From an uncultured Bulleidia sp. (GTDB lineage: Bacteria > Bacillota_I > Bacilli_A > Erysipelotrichales > Erysipelotrichaceae): 33,201 bases of DNA. The position numbers and the translations under genes are program-made. The DNA is taken from assembly GCA_934754415.1 (NCBI GenBank), contig CAKVIS010000017.1, positions 1 through 33,201 of the forward strand, given 5' to 3'. Shown here piece after piece: positions 8,403-15,882 of the stretch (its first letter is position 1; each line of letters begins with the position of its first letter). Under the pieces are notes generated by a model, which had not been told where the DNA came from, ran no database searches, and saw only the letters and a list, made by a program, of their open reading frames with translations.

Positions 8403-9023
8403 ATGTTAGAAATTTTGAATCATCCACTGATTCTTCACAAATTAACCATCATGCGTGATAAAGAAACAGGTACTAAGGCATTCAGAGAAAATCTTGATGA
8501 AATCGCTGAATTGATGGCCTATGAAGTATGCAGAGATCTGCCTACAAAGCCTGTGAATATTGAAACTCCAATCGGACCAACTATCGGTCATGAACTGAGC
8601 AAAGAAGTAGTCATCGTACCTATTTTACGTGCAGGTATCGGTCTGTTAGATGGTATCCGCCGTTTAGTACCTACTGCCAAAGTTGGTTTTATCGGCATGT
8701 ACAGAGATGAAGAAACTTTAAAACCAGTAGAATACTTTGCTAAATTCCCATCTGATCTGGAAGATGCCATTGTCATGGTGGTAGACCCTATGTTAGCAAC
8801 AGGTGGCAGTGCTATTGATGCCCTGGAAGCTATCAAGAAAAGAGGGGCTAAGAATATTAAACTTGTATGTCTTGTTGGTGCTCCTGAAGGTGTACGTGCA
8901 GTACAGGAAGCACATCCTGATGTAGATGTATACTTAGCTGCTTTAGATGATCACCTCAACGAAAACGGCTATATCGTACCTGGTCTTGGCGATGCCGGAG
9001 ACAGAATTTTCGGTACGAAATAA
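8403..9023 (+). CDS. upp: Uracil phosphoribosyltransferase
   Basis: A 206-residue enzyme converting uracil and PRPP to UMP in pyrimidine salvage. The PRPP-binding loop MVVDPMLATGGSA is present and matches the family closely, as do VPILRAGIGLLDG and the C-terminal uracil-binding GYIVPGLGDAGDRIFGT. The length is normal (about 205-210). SD AAGAGG precedes the ATG by about 6 bases. The stop overlaps the ATG of the next small membrane gene (TAATG), so the two are coupled. Confidence 0.97.
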   Translation: MLEILNHPLILHKLTIMRDKETGTKAFRENLDEIAELMAYEVCRDLPTKPVNIETPIGPTIGHELSKEVVIVPILRAGIGLLDGIRRLVPTAKVGFIGMYRDEETLKPVEYFAKFPSDLEDAIVMVVDPMLATGGSAIDALEAIKKRGAKNIKLVCLVGAPEGVRAVQEAHPDVDVYLAALDDHLNENGYIVPGLGDAGDRIFGTK

Positions 9024-9214
9024 TGTTGCAATATGTGTTAAGAGTCCTGATTTACTGTATTTGCTTTGTGGCAAGCTGGTATGGCATGGAAAGTGTACGG
9101 TTTGAAAAGCTCATCAAGCAAAATCATGTCGTACAGGCACAGCTGTTATATATTCTGCTGTGTGCCTCTATTGCCTGGCTCAGTGGATCATTTCTTCTGG
9201 CATTTGTATTTTGA
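9023..9214 (+). CDS. DUF1146 (YwzB-like) small membrane protein
   Basis: A 63-residue protein with two membrane helices (about 4-22 and 40-62) joined by FEKLIKQNHVVQAQLLYILL. This spacing, with a conserved F-E-K and an aromatic/Leu-rich second helix, fits the DUF1146 family found across Firmicutes. The function is unknown. In other Firmicutes, family members often sit near ATP synthase or cell-envelope genes; here it is coupled to upp. Confidence 0.75.
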   Translation: MLQYVLRVLIYCICFVASWYGMESVRFEKLIKQNHVVQAQLLYILLCASIAWLSGSFLLAFVF

Positions 9215-9242
9215 AACTTCTTGAAAAAAAAGGAAGTTTTTT
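9214..9242 (+). terminator. Intrinsic terminator after upp/DUF1146
   Basis: AAACTTC (9214-9220) pairs with GAAGTTT (9233-9239), with an A-rich loop and a T-run. It starts on the last base of the stop codon. Confidence 0.75.
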
Positions 9243-9282
9243 ATTGGCTTTGGGTAATACATATAATAGGAGGTACTGAATA

Positions 9283-9792
9283 ATGAGTACAACATGGACA
9301 AACTATATGCATTATCGAAAAGAACTGTATGCACCGCTTGTGTCTTCCTCTTTGCCGAATTCTTTGATTTCTGAAGCTAACTGGATTGTCAGAGGCAGAT
9401 GCAGATCAGGAGAAGATCTTGGGATACGGCTGAAACCCGGAGATATCTGTTATCTGGATTATGGTCAGGCGTATTTAAATGAAGCAGGCTATCAGCATTT
9501 TGGCCTTGTGATTACTGTGTATTCTCATAAAGCCCTGGTAGTGCCAATGACAAGCAATAAGGCACAATATGCCTCAGCTTATGATGAAAAAGAAAATCCA
9601 AGAGGGAAAAGACATCTGATGAGGATAGGGGCATTACCCGGGATGGCAAAACCATCCGTCCTATTTTTAAATGACATGAAGTTTATCAATACTGCAAGGG
9701 TGATTGACGTCAAAGCACATATGGATGAAAACAGTGTTTTATTTCTGAGAGTGAAGAGCAGACTGCTTAGAATTATCTCTGGAATGGTATAA
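9283..9792 (+). CDS. MazF/PemK-like fold protein without antitoxin
   Basis: A 169-residue protein. After a 50-residue N-terminal extension, LKPGDICYLDYGQAYLNEAG (50-69) and GLVITVYSHKALVVPMTS (about 74-91) match the first strands of the MazF/PemK barrel, where G-D-I-x-x-x-D and V-P-x-T-S are conserved. MazF proteins are single-strand-specific endoribonucleases, paired with an antitoxin immediately upstream. No antitoxin-sized ORF is present in the 68 bases before this gene, and the protein is longer than the usual about 115 residues. It ends 7 bases before tilS, so a housekeeping or RNA-related role in this operon is possible. SD ATAGGAGG is strong. A perfect TATAAT lies at 9262-9267 but no good -35 precedes it. 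Confidence 0.7.
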   Translation: MSTTWTNYMHYRKELYAPLVSSSLPNSLISEANWIVRGRCRSGEDLGIRLKPGDICYLDYGQAYLNEAGYQHFGLVITVYSHKALVVPMTSNKAQYASAYDEKENPRGKRHLMRIGALPGMAKPSVLFLNDMKFINTARVIDVKAHMDENSVLFLRVKSRLLRIISGMV

Positions 9793-9799
9793 TAAGACC

Positions 9800-11008
9800 A
9801 TGCTGGATCTTGAAGGAAAAAAATGGCTGATTGGGGTATCTGGTGGTCCGGATTCCATGGCCTTATTACAAATGTGTATTGAACACCATATAGAAGTCTT
9901 TGTGGCGCATGTCAATTATGGTGTCAGAGAGCAGGCAAAGGAAGAAGAACTGTATGTACAGGAATTCTGTAAGGAAAGAAATATTCCCTGCTTTATCAAA
10001 AATGAGAAGTTTACTTATACAGGTAACTTTGAAGCCTGTGCAAGAGAATACAGATATGCCTATTTTGCAGAACTTGTGAAGAAGTATTCCCTGGATGGTA
10101 TTCTTACTGCCCATCATATGGATGATGCCCTGGAAACCTACATCATGCAGAAGCAGAAACATCTCATTCCTGCTGTATATGGTATTGCACAGAGTCGTAT
10201 GTATAAGTGCATCCTGTTATGCAGACCCTTACTGTCTTTTACAAAAAAACAGCTGACAGAGTATCTTGAACAAAGACATATCCGGTATTATATCGACCAT
10301 ACAAATCTTCTGGATGACCATACCCGTAATAAGATACGTCATTCTGTCATAGAGGAGATGTCTGAAGAAGACAAACTGCACATGTTTGAAAAGATCCAGG
10401 AAGAAAATGCACATCTGACTCAGGAAAGAAAGATTGCGGATACCTGCTTTAAGGAAGAAAAGCTGAACAAAAAAGAATATACTTCAAAAAGTACAGAAAT
10501 TCGTTTACTTGCCTTAAGAAAGTTACTGGATCCTGTATTACAATACGGACTGACACAGAAATATCTTTTACAGCTGGATGGACAGCTTTTAAAAGAAAAG
10601 GACAGCTGTATTGTGTATAAACAAAAATGGCTGATACAGGAGGAAGGATATATCTTCTTAAAAGAGGATCTTCAGCCGTATACTTTTACGATAGACAATA
10701 TCGAACAGTTAGAGAAACTGTGGTTCAGTCTGAAGAAAGAAGGTACTTCTTTACAGGCAGTAACGGTATCTGAAGAAGACTTTCCTTTGACGATACGTAA
10801 TGTACAGGACAATGATAAAATAGTCATGAGATATGGAACAAAATCTGTTCACAGGTTTCTGATAGACAGGAAAATCCCCAGATGGAAAAGACTTGTCTGG
10901 CCAGTGATTGTCAACAGACATAATGAAGTTATCTATGTGCATAAGGCGGGATGTGATGTTGGGCATTATTCGCTTGATCCAAATGTATTCTTAATGTCAA
11001 ATCTGTAG
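9800..11008 (+). CDS. tilS: tRNA(Ile)-lysidine synthase
   Basis: A 402-residue N-type ATP pyrophosphatase that attaches lysine to C34 of the tRNA-Ile CAU anticodon, allowing AUA decoding; it is normally essential. The PP-loop SGGPDS (14-19) is intact. ILTAHHMDDALETYIMQ is the conserved second motif. A TilS C-terminal domain is recognisable in the last about 80 residues (FPLTIRNVQDNDKI onward, with FLIDRKIPRWKR). It is somewhat shorter than the E. coli and B. subtilis enzymes. No strong SD precedes the ATG, so coupling to the gene 7 bases upstream is likely. The order tilS-hpt-ftsH is a classical Firmicute arrangement. Confidence 0.93.
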   Translation: MLDLEGKKWLIGVSGGPDSMALLQMCIEHHIEVFVAHVNYGVREQAKEEELYVQEFCKERNIPCFIKNEKFTYTGNFEACAREYRYAYFAELVKKYSLDGILTAHHMDDALETYIMQKQKHLIPAVYGIAQSRMYKCILLCRPLLSFTKKQLTEYLEQRHIRYYIDHTNLLDDHTRNKIRHSVIEEMSEEDKLHMFEKIQEENAHLTQERKIADTCFKEEKLNKKEYTSKSTEIRLLALRKLLDPVLQYGLTQKYLLQLDGQLLKEKDSCIVYKQKWLIQEEGYIFLKEDLQPYTFTIDNIEQLEKLWFSLKKEGTSLQAVTVSEEDFPLTIRNVQDNDKIVMRYGTKSVHRFLIDRKIPRWKRLVWPVIVNRHNEVIYVHKAGCDVGHYSLDPNVFLMSNL

Positions 11009-11054
11009 TGTTAAAGGCTTCTTTGTGCTAAGATTATAGCCATGGAGGCCTTTT

Positions 11055-11600
11055 ATGTGGGAAGAAAACGACATTAAAGAAGTATTATTTACTGGTGAAC
11101 AAATCAGTGAAAGAGCAAAGCAATTAGGTGCACAGATCACTAAAGACTATTCTGAGAAAGGATCTAAGCCGTTTTTCATAGCTTTATTGAAAGGGTCCGT
11201 ACCTTTCTTAGTAGAATTGACACGTAATATTGACCTGGATCTTCAGTTTGATTTTATGGATGTGTCCAGTTATGAAGGAACAGAATCTACAGGAGATATC
11301 CGTATTTTGAAAGACCTGGATATTTCAGTGAAAGGAATGGATATTATTATCGTGGAAGATATCGTAGATACAGGCAGAACATTAAGCACTGTATGTGAAC
11401 TGTTATTACACAGAGGTGCTTCCAGTGTGAAGATTGCTACATTACTGGATAAACCATCCAGACGTATCAACGATGTTCGCCCTGAATACGTTGGTTTTGA
11501 AGTTGGAAACCAGTTTGTAGTTGGCTATGGTATGGACTTCAATCAGAGATACCGTGCATTACCATATGTAGGTATTCTGAAAGAAGACTGTTATAAATAA
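11055..11600 (+). CDS. hpt: Hypoxanthine phosphoribosyltransferase
   Basis: A 181-residue purine salvage enzyme making IMP or GMP from hypoxanthine or guanine and PRPP. The PRPP loop IIIVEDIVDTGRTLSTV is typical. FFIALLKGSVPFLVELTR and the C-terminal VGYGMDFNQRYRALPYVGIL complete the family signature. SD GGAGG ends 6 bases before the ATG. It lies between tilS and ftsH, and the stop is 11 bases from the ftsH start. Confidence 0.96.
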   Translation: MWEENDIKEVLFTGEQISERAKQLGAQITKDYSEKGSKPFFIALLKGSVPFLVELTRNIDLDLQFDFMDVSSYEGTESTGDIRILKDLDISVKGMDIIIVEDIVDTGRTLSTVCELLLHRGASSVKIATLLDKPSRRINDVRPEYVGFEVGNQFVVGYGMDFNQRYRALPYVGILKEDCYK

Positions 11601-11611
11601 ATGAGGTGAAT

Positions 11612-13486
11612 ATGCAGCAGAACAATCGTAATCGCTGGATGAGAATTGTACCGTATCTGATTCTTGTGGCAGCCATGTTATCCTTATTCTCCATGAATAT
11701 GGGTACAGCCAGCAAGAGTCTGGATTATCAGTCTCTCCAGGAAACAATGAAAGAAGATATTACAAATCTTTCCATTGCTTTAGGTGGAAATGTCACAACA
11801 ATTTCCGGTACGTATGAAAACAATGGTAAGAGTGTAAGTTTTACTTCCAAGGTTCCAAGTACTTCAGAACAGATTGAAAAAGTTCTGGATTCTGCCGGAA
11901 CAAACACAAAAGTATCTATTATCGACGGAGAAGCTTCCAATATCTTCATGGAGACATTACTGAGCTTCTTACCTTCCATCCTGATTCTGGGTGTGACTAT
12001 CTGGATGGTGAACAAGATGGCTGGTGGAGGAGGTGCCAATAAACAGGCATTTGATTTCTCCAAGAGCCGTGCAAAACTGGAAGGTAATATTCGTGTACGT
12101 TTTGAAGACGTTGCAGGATGTGATGAAGAAAAACAGGAAATGGCAGAGATTATTGACTATCTGAAATATCCTAAGAAGTTTGAAAAGATGGGTGCACGTA
12201 TTCCTAAGGGTATTCTGTTATCCGGTCATCCAGGTACAGGTAAGACATTACTTGCCAAGGCAGTGGCAGGTGAAGCAAATGTACCTTTCTATTCCATTTC
12301 CGGTTCTGACTTCGTGGAAATGTTTGTTGGTGTCGGTGCTTCCCGTGTGCGTGACATGTTTAAGAAAGCACAGCAGACAGCACCATGTATGATCTTTATC
12401 GATGAAATCGATGCAGTAGGAAGACAAAGAGGTGCAGGTTTTGGTGGAGGACACGATGAACGTGAACAGACACTGAACCAGTTGCTTGTAGAAATGGATG
12501 GTATGGAAGAAAACAATGGTGTAGTTGTCATTGCCGCAACTAACAGACCTGACGTACTGGATCCTGCTTTATTAAGAGCAGGAAGATTTGACAGACAGAT
12601 CACAGTATCTCTTCCTGACAGAAAAGGCAGAACTGCTATCTTAAAAGTACATGCAAGAAATAAACACTTTGCGCCAGGTATTGATCTGGATGCACTGGCA
12701 AAAAGAACACCTGGTTTCTCTGGTGCTGATCTCGAAAACGTATTGAATGAATCTGCAATTCTTGCAGTACGTGAGAATCTGGATGAAATCGGTATGAAAC
12801 AGATTGATGAAGCAATTGACAGAGTCATGATGGGTCCTGCAAAGGTTTCCAGAACTTATGATGAAAAGACAAAGAAGTTAGTTGCTTACCATGAATCCGG
12901 TCATGCCATCATCGGTTTATTCCTGGATGATGCACAGGTAGTTCAGAAAGTTACAATTATTCCAAGAGGTCAGGCAGGTGGATATAACCTGATGACACCT
13001 AAGGAAGAAAAGATGATGAATACAAAGAATGATTTACTGGCAACCATTACTTCCTACATGGGAGGAAGAACTGCCGAAGAATTATTCTTTGATGATGTGA
13101 CTACAGGCGCAAGTAACGATATCGAACATGCGACAAACATTGCCAAGGATATGGTTACTCTGTATGGTATGAGTGATCTTGGACCTATCAAGTACAACTC
13201 CGGTAGTGAGAATGTCTTCCTGGGAAGAGACTACAACAGTCCTAACAACGTTTCTGGTCAGGTGGCTTTTGAAATTGATGAAGAAGTGCGTAAGATTGTC
13301 AATGAATGCCATGAAAAGGCAAAAGAAGTCATCAATGCACACAAAGTGGAACTGGAAAGAATTGCCAGTGCTTTAATGGAATATGAGACATTGACAGCTG
13401 AACAGATTCGCAATGTGGTCAAGACAGGAAATATTGATGGTGTGGAAGAAAACACAACAGAAAGTGAGGAAGGTGAATCTGCATAA
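11612..13486 (+). CDS. ftsH: ATP-dependent membrane zinc protease FtsH
   Basis: A 624-residue AAA protease that extracts and degrades membrane and short-lived cytosolic proteins. Two N-terminal helices (about 12-29 and 110-130) flank a small external domain. The AAA part has Walker A GHPGTGKT (205-212), Walker B CMIFIDEIDAVG and the second region of homology ATNRPDVLDPALLRAGRFDR. The protease zinc motif is HESGH (427-431). ATG 11612 is chosen because GAGGTG sits 4 bases upstream; the in-frame GTG at 11606 is part of that SD. The second residue of Walker A is His where most FtsH proteins have Pro. The terminator stem overlaps the 3' end of the gene. Confidence 0.96.
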   Translation: MQQNNRNRWMRIVPYLILVAAMLSLFSMNMGTASKSLDYQSLQETMKEDITNLSIALGGNVTTISGTYENNGKSVSFTSKVPSTSEQIEKVLDSAGTNTKVSIIDGEASNIFMETLLSFLPSILILGVTIWMVNKMAGGGGANKQAFDFSKSRAKLEGNIRVRFEDVAGCDEEKQEMAEIIDYLKYPKKFEKMGARIPKGILLSGHPGTGKTLLAKAVAGEANVPFYSISGSDFVEMFVGVGASRVRDMFKKAQQTAPCMIFIDEIDAVGRQRGAGFGGGHDEREQTLNQLLVEMDGMEENNGVVVIAATNRPDVLDPALLRAGRFDRQITVSLPDRKGRTAILKVHARNKHFAPGIDLDALAKRTPGFSGADLENVLNESAILAVRENLDEIGMKQIDEAIDRVMMGPAKVSRTYDEKTKKLVAYHESGHAIIGLFLDDAQVVQKVTIIPRGQAGGYNLMTPKEEKMMNTKNDLLATITSYMGGRTAEELFFDDVTTGASNDIEHATNIAKDMVTLYGMSDLGPIKYNSGSENVFLGRDYNSPNNVSGQVAFEIDEEVRKIVNECHEKAKEVINAHKVELERIASALMEYETLTAEQIRNVVKTGNIDGVEENTTESEEGESA

Positions 13487-13501
13487 GATTCATCTTTTTT
13501 T
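13471..13501 (+). terminator. Terminator overlapping the ftsH stop codon
   Basis: A 9-base stem (13471-13479 with 13487-13495, one G-T pair) is followed by a T-run. The left arm lies within the last codons of ftsH and the loop holds its TAA. Confidence 0.8.
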
Positions 13502-13503
13502 GG

Positions 13504-13531
13504 TTGCTTTTGGAAGACTTCGTCATACAAT
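13504..13531 (+). promoter_or_regulatory. Promoter of the MATE/HAD pair
   Basis: TTGCTT (13504-13509), a 16-base spacer and TACAAT (13526-13531) are seen. The predicted start near 13538 supports translation from ATG 13577 rather than ATG 13541. Confidence 0.5.
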
Positions 13532-13576
13532 TGAAGTCGTATGTTTAAGAAGAATAGATCTCACAGAAGGATATCC

Positions 13577-14911
13577 ATGTTAGAAGGATCTTTATGGTCC
13601 AATCTTTTTTTCTACAGTATCCCTTTAATGTGTTCACAGATATTGGAAGTATTGTTTAATCTCAGCGATGTGGCAGTGGTAGGTAAGTTTGCCAGTTATA
13701 CAGCTCTTGGTGCTGTAGGTTCCACCTCCATTCTGGTAACGTTGTTTATCAGCTTTGTCATAGGTATGGGATCTGGTGTCACGGTATGTGTAGCACATAA
13801 AATCGGAAGTCAGGATGAAGAAGGAGTAAAAAAAGCAGTTACTTCCAGCTTCTATGTATGTGTTGCTACAGGGGCGATTATCGGGTTAAGCTGTTTATGT
13901 TCTGCAGGATTCTTTTTAAGATTACTGCATACCAAAGAAGAATTATTTGCACAGGCAGTACTGTATTTAAGAATCTATGCTCTGGGATTGCCAGGTATGG
14001 CAATCTATACTTTTGGTAACGGTGTACTCAGTGCTAAGGGAGAAACAAAAAGACCGTTGATGTATCTGACATTTGCAGGTATTCTGAATGTTATTTTAAA
14101 CCTGTTTTTTGTCATTATCTGTGGAAGAGCTGCAGATGGTGTAGCCATGGCCAGTGCCATCTCTCAATATGTTTCTGCAGGTCTTGTGGTATATCACTTA
14201 CTGCACAGAGAAGATCACTGCAAGTTTCATGTCAGTCTTTCCAATATGGATAAGGACATCAGTAAACATATTGTGTCCATTGGACTTCCCACAGGGTTAC
14301 AGAATGCAGTGTTTGCCGTAGCCAATCTGTTTGTACAGATGAGTGTTAATTCCTTTGATGCAGTCATGGTATCTGGTAATGCCGCTGCACAGAATGCGGA
14401 TACGATTATCTTTAATCTCATGGCTGCTTTCTATACAGGCTGTTCCGGATTTATCAGCTGTAACTATGGAGCCGGCAACAAAGACAGAATGCTAAAGAGT
14501 TATTTTATAGCTTTACTGTATTCCGTACTTGCAGGACTGATTGCCGGAGGATTGCTGTTTGTGTTTGGAAGAGAGTTTTTATCTTTGTTTACCAGTGAAG
14601 AAATGGTTATTCAGGCAGGCATGCAAAGAGTAAAGATTATGGGACTTGCCTATATGCTGAGTGGATTTATGGATTGTTCCATTGCTGCAAGCAGAGGTCT
14701 TGGGAAAAGTATTGTGCCTATGATTATTGTGCTAATGGGGTCCTGTGTATTCCGTGTGTTATGGATCTATACTGTATTTGCGCACTTCCATACGATTCCA
14801 TCCCTGTATCTTCTTTATCCTGTTTCCTGGACTATTACAGGTATTGCGGAAATCATTGACTTTGTCTATAACTACAGAAAAACAGTGAAGGAAATGGCAT
14901 GTACAGATTAG
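13577..14911 (+). CDS. MATE family multidrug/Na+ antiporter
   Basis: A 444-residue inner membrane exporter with the 12-helix MATE pattern. LEGSLWSNLFFYSIPLMCSQILEVLFNLSDVAVVGKF at the N-terminus is the classical MATE opening, and internal repeats such as GNGVLSAKGETKRPLMYLTFAGILNVILN mark the domain borders. Substrate not predictable. ATG 13577 has an AGAAGGA SD about 6 bases upstream, whereas ATG 13541 has none and lies at the predicted transcription start; starting at 13541 would add 12 residues. The 3' end overlaps the next gene by 13 bases. Confidence 0.9.
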   Translation: MLEGSLWSNLFFYSIPLMCSQILEVLFNLSDVAVVGKFASYTALGAVGSTSILVTLFISFVIGMGSGVTVCVAHKIGSQDEEGVKKAVTSSFYVCVATGAIIGLSCLCSAGFFLRLLHTKEELFAQAVLYLRIYALGLPGMAIYTFGNGVLSAKGETKRPLMYLTFAGILNVILNLFFVIICGRAADGVAMASAISQYVSAGLVVYHLLHREDHCKFHVSLSNMDKDISKHIVSIGLPTGLQNAVFAVANLFVQMSVNSFDAVMVSGNAAAQNADTIIFNLMAAFYTGCSGFISCNYGAGNKDRMLKSYFIALLYSVLAGLIAGGLLFVFGREFLSLFTSEEMVIQAGMQRVKIMGLAYMLSGFMDCSIAASRGLGKSIVPMIIVLMGSCVFRVLWIYTVFAHFHTIPSLYLLYPVSWTITGIAEIIDFVYNYRKTVKEMACTD

Positions 14912-15552
14912 TAATATGGGACATGGATGGTACTACACTGTATACTTTGAAAGATTTGCAGAATGCAGTAAATACAGCTTTGCTAAAACATGGGTTTCCT
15001 GAAAGAAGTGAAGAAGAAATACAAAGTTTTGTGGGCAATGGTATTCACAGACTTGTAGAGCTCAGTGTACCTTCTGATACAGATGAAAAAATAACAGAAG
15101 ATGTTTTTCAGTACTGTATGGAGTACTACAGTGCGCACTGTAATGATCATACAGAACCTTATCCTGGCATCTTAATATTACTGGAGAAGTTAAAGGATAA
15201 GGGTATCCATACTGCTATTGTGTCCAATAAGGCAGACAATGCGGTAAAGACATTAACAGATATTTATTTTCACAATCTTATAGAGTACAGTGTGGGTGAA
15301 AAGAGGGCAGTAAGAAGAAAGCCTGCACCTGACAGTGTACTGGAAGTATTACGTTACTTTCATATTGATAAACAGGAAGCTGTCTATATCGGAGACAGCG
15401 AAGTGGATATAGAAACTGCAAAAAATGCAGGTATTAACTGTATCAGTGTGGCTTATGGATACAGAAACAGAGAGTTTTTACAGCAATGTGGAGCAGTTAC
15501 CATAGTAAACAGTGTAGAACAGTTACAGAAGAAGTTATTAAAAAAGGAATAG
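14899..15552 (+). CDS. HAD-superfamily phosphatase (phosphoglycolate phosphatase-like)
   Basis: A 217-residue soluble phosphatase. Motif I is DMDGT (D8 nucleophile, D10). The cap has the helical PGP/beta-phosphoglucomutase layout. IVSNKAD supplies motif II, KPAPDSV the motif III Lys, and YIGDSEVDIETAKNAG motif IV. Homologues act on phosphoglycolate, pyrophosphate or sugar phosphates, and the sequence does not decide among these. SD GAAGGA lies inside the end of the MATE gene, so the two are translated in coupling. No terminator follows; instead comes the scar region at 15560. Confidence 0.88.
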   Translation: MYRLVIWDMDGTTLYTLKDLQNAVNTALLKHGFPERSEEEIQSFVGNGIHRLVELSVPSDTDEKITEDVFQYCMEYYSAHCNDHTEPYPGILILLEKLKDKGIHTAIVSNKADNAVKTLTDIYFHNLIEYSVGEKRAVRRKPAPDSVLEVLRYFHIDKQEAVYIGDSEVDIETAKNAGINCISVAYGYRNREFLQQCGAVTIVNSVEQLQKKLLKKE

Positions 15553-15559
15553 TTAAAAT

Positions 15560-15608
15560 GTAGTGAGCCCCGAAAATTGGACAACCAATTAAAGGAGGTT
15601 CACTTTAC
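15560..15608. mobile_element. Possible remnant of an insertion sequence end
   Basis: The stretch begins TGTAGTGAGCCCCGAAAATT, which resembles the terminal repeats of IS3-group elements in Firmicutes, and is followed by a strong SD (AAAGGAGG) and TTCACTT where a transposase start would be expected. A perfect AATTGG-ACAA-CCAATT hairpin (15575-15590) lies inside, within an imperfect outer dyad (AGTGAG near 15562, GTTCACT near 15598). No transposase reading frame follows; an AraC-family fragment comes next instead. The IS assignment is from memory of such ends and needs a database check. Confidence 0.35.
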
Positions 15609-15627
15609 TTCAAAAACTACTCCTTTT

Positions 15628-15834
15628 TTATTGCGATTGGAACTGTTTTCTGTGTTTTCCAGGCGCAATACCAAACTCTTTCTTGAAGGCGTTGGAGAAA
15701 TGGTACTCACTGCTGAAACCAACATCCTGCGCAATCTTTTTGACGGTATCTTTGGTAAGTCGTAATTGTTTTAACACGCCGTGAGAAAGAAATCCCCTCT
15801 CTCTATAGGTGGTGGGATGAATTGCGATAAACAC
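15628..15834 (-). pseudogene. AraC-family regulator, C-terminal fragment
   Basis: The last about 45 residues are the second helix-turn-helix of an AraC/XylS DNA-binding domain: LRLTKDTVKKIAQDVGFSSE, then YHFSNAFKKEFGIAPGKHRK. This matches the family signature I-A-x-x-V-G-F-x-x-x-x-x-F-x-x-x-F-K-K-x-x-G. The first helix-turn-helix and the sensory domain are missing; the upstream 20 residues do not fit the family. The fragment has no SD and lies between an apparent IS end and an ATPase gene, so it is probably a decayed remnant. The 318 bases between 15553 and 15870 hold only this, the scar and a terminator. Confidence 0.75.
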
Positions 15835-15850
15835 GGCGTTTCTTGTTACA

Positions 15851-15882
15851 TAAAAACAGGAATGGCAAAGTCATTCCTGTTT
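15851..15882 (-). terminator. Terminator of the AAA/DUF234 gene (minus strand)
   Basis: AAACAGGAATG (15854-15864) pairs with CATTCCTGTTT (15872-15882), an 11-base perfect stem. The complement of the A-run at 15852-15856 is the T-run. The stem starts inside the last codons of the ATPase gene. Confidence 0.85.

Noticed and set aside
11013..11053. AAAGGC/GCCTTT pairing before hpt
   Set aside because: Only 6 pairs across a 29-base loop and no proper T-run; too weak for a terminator or riboswitch call.
12289..12828. 179-residue minus-strand ORF inside ftsH
   Set aside because: Shadow of the conserved AAA domain, with low-complexity Ser/Pro-rich composition and no SD.
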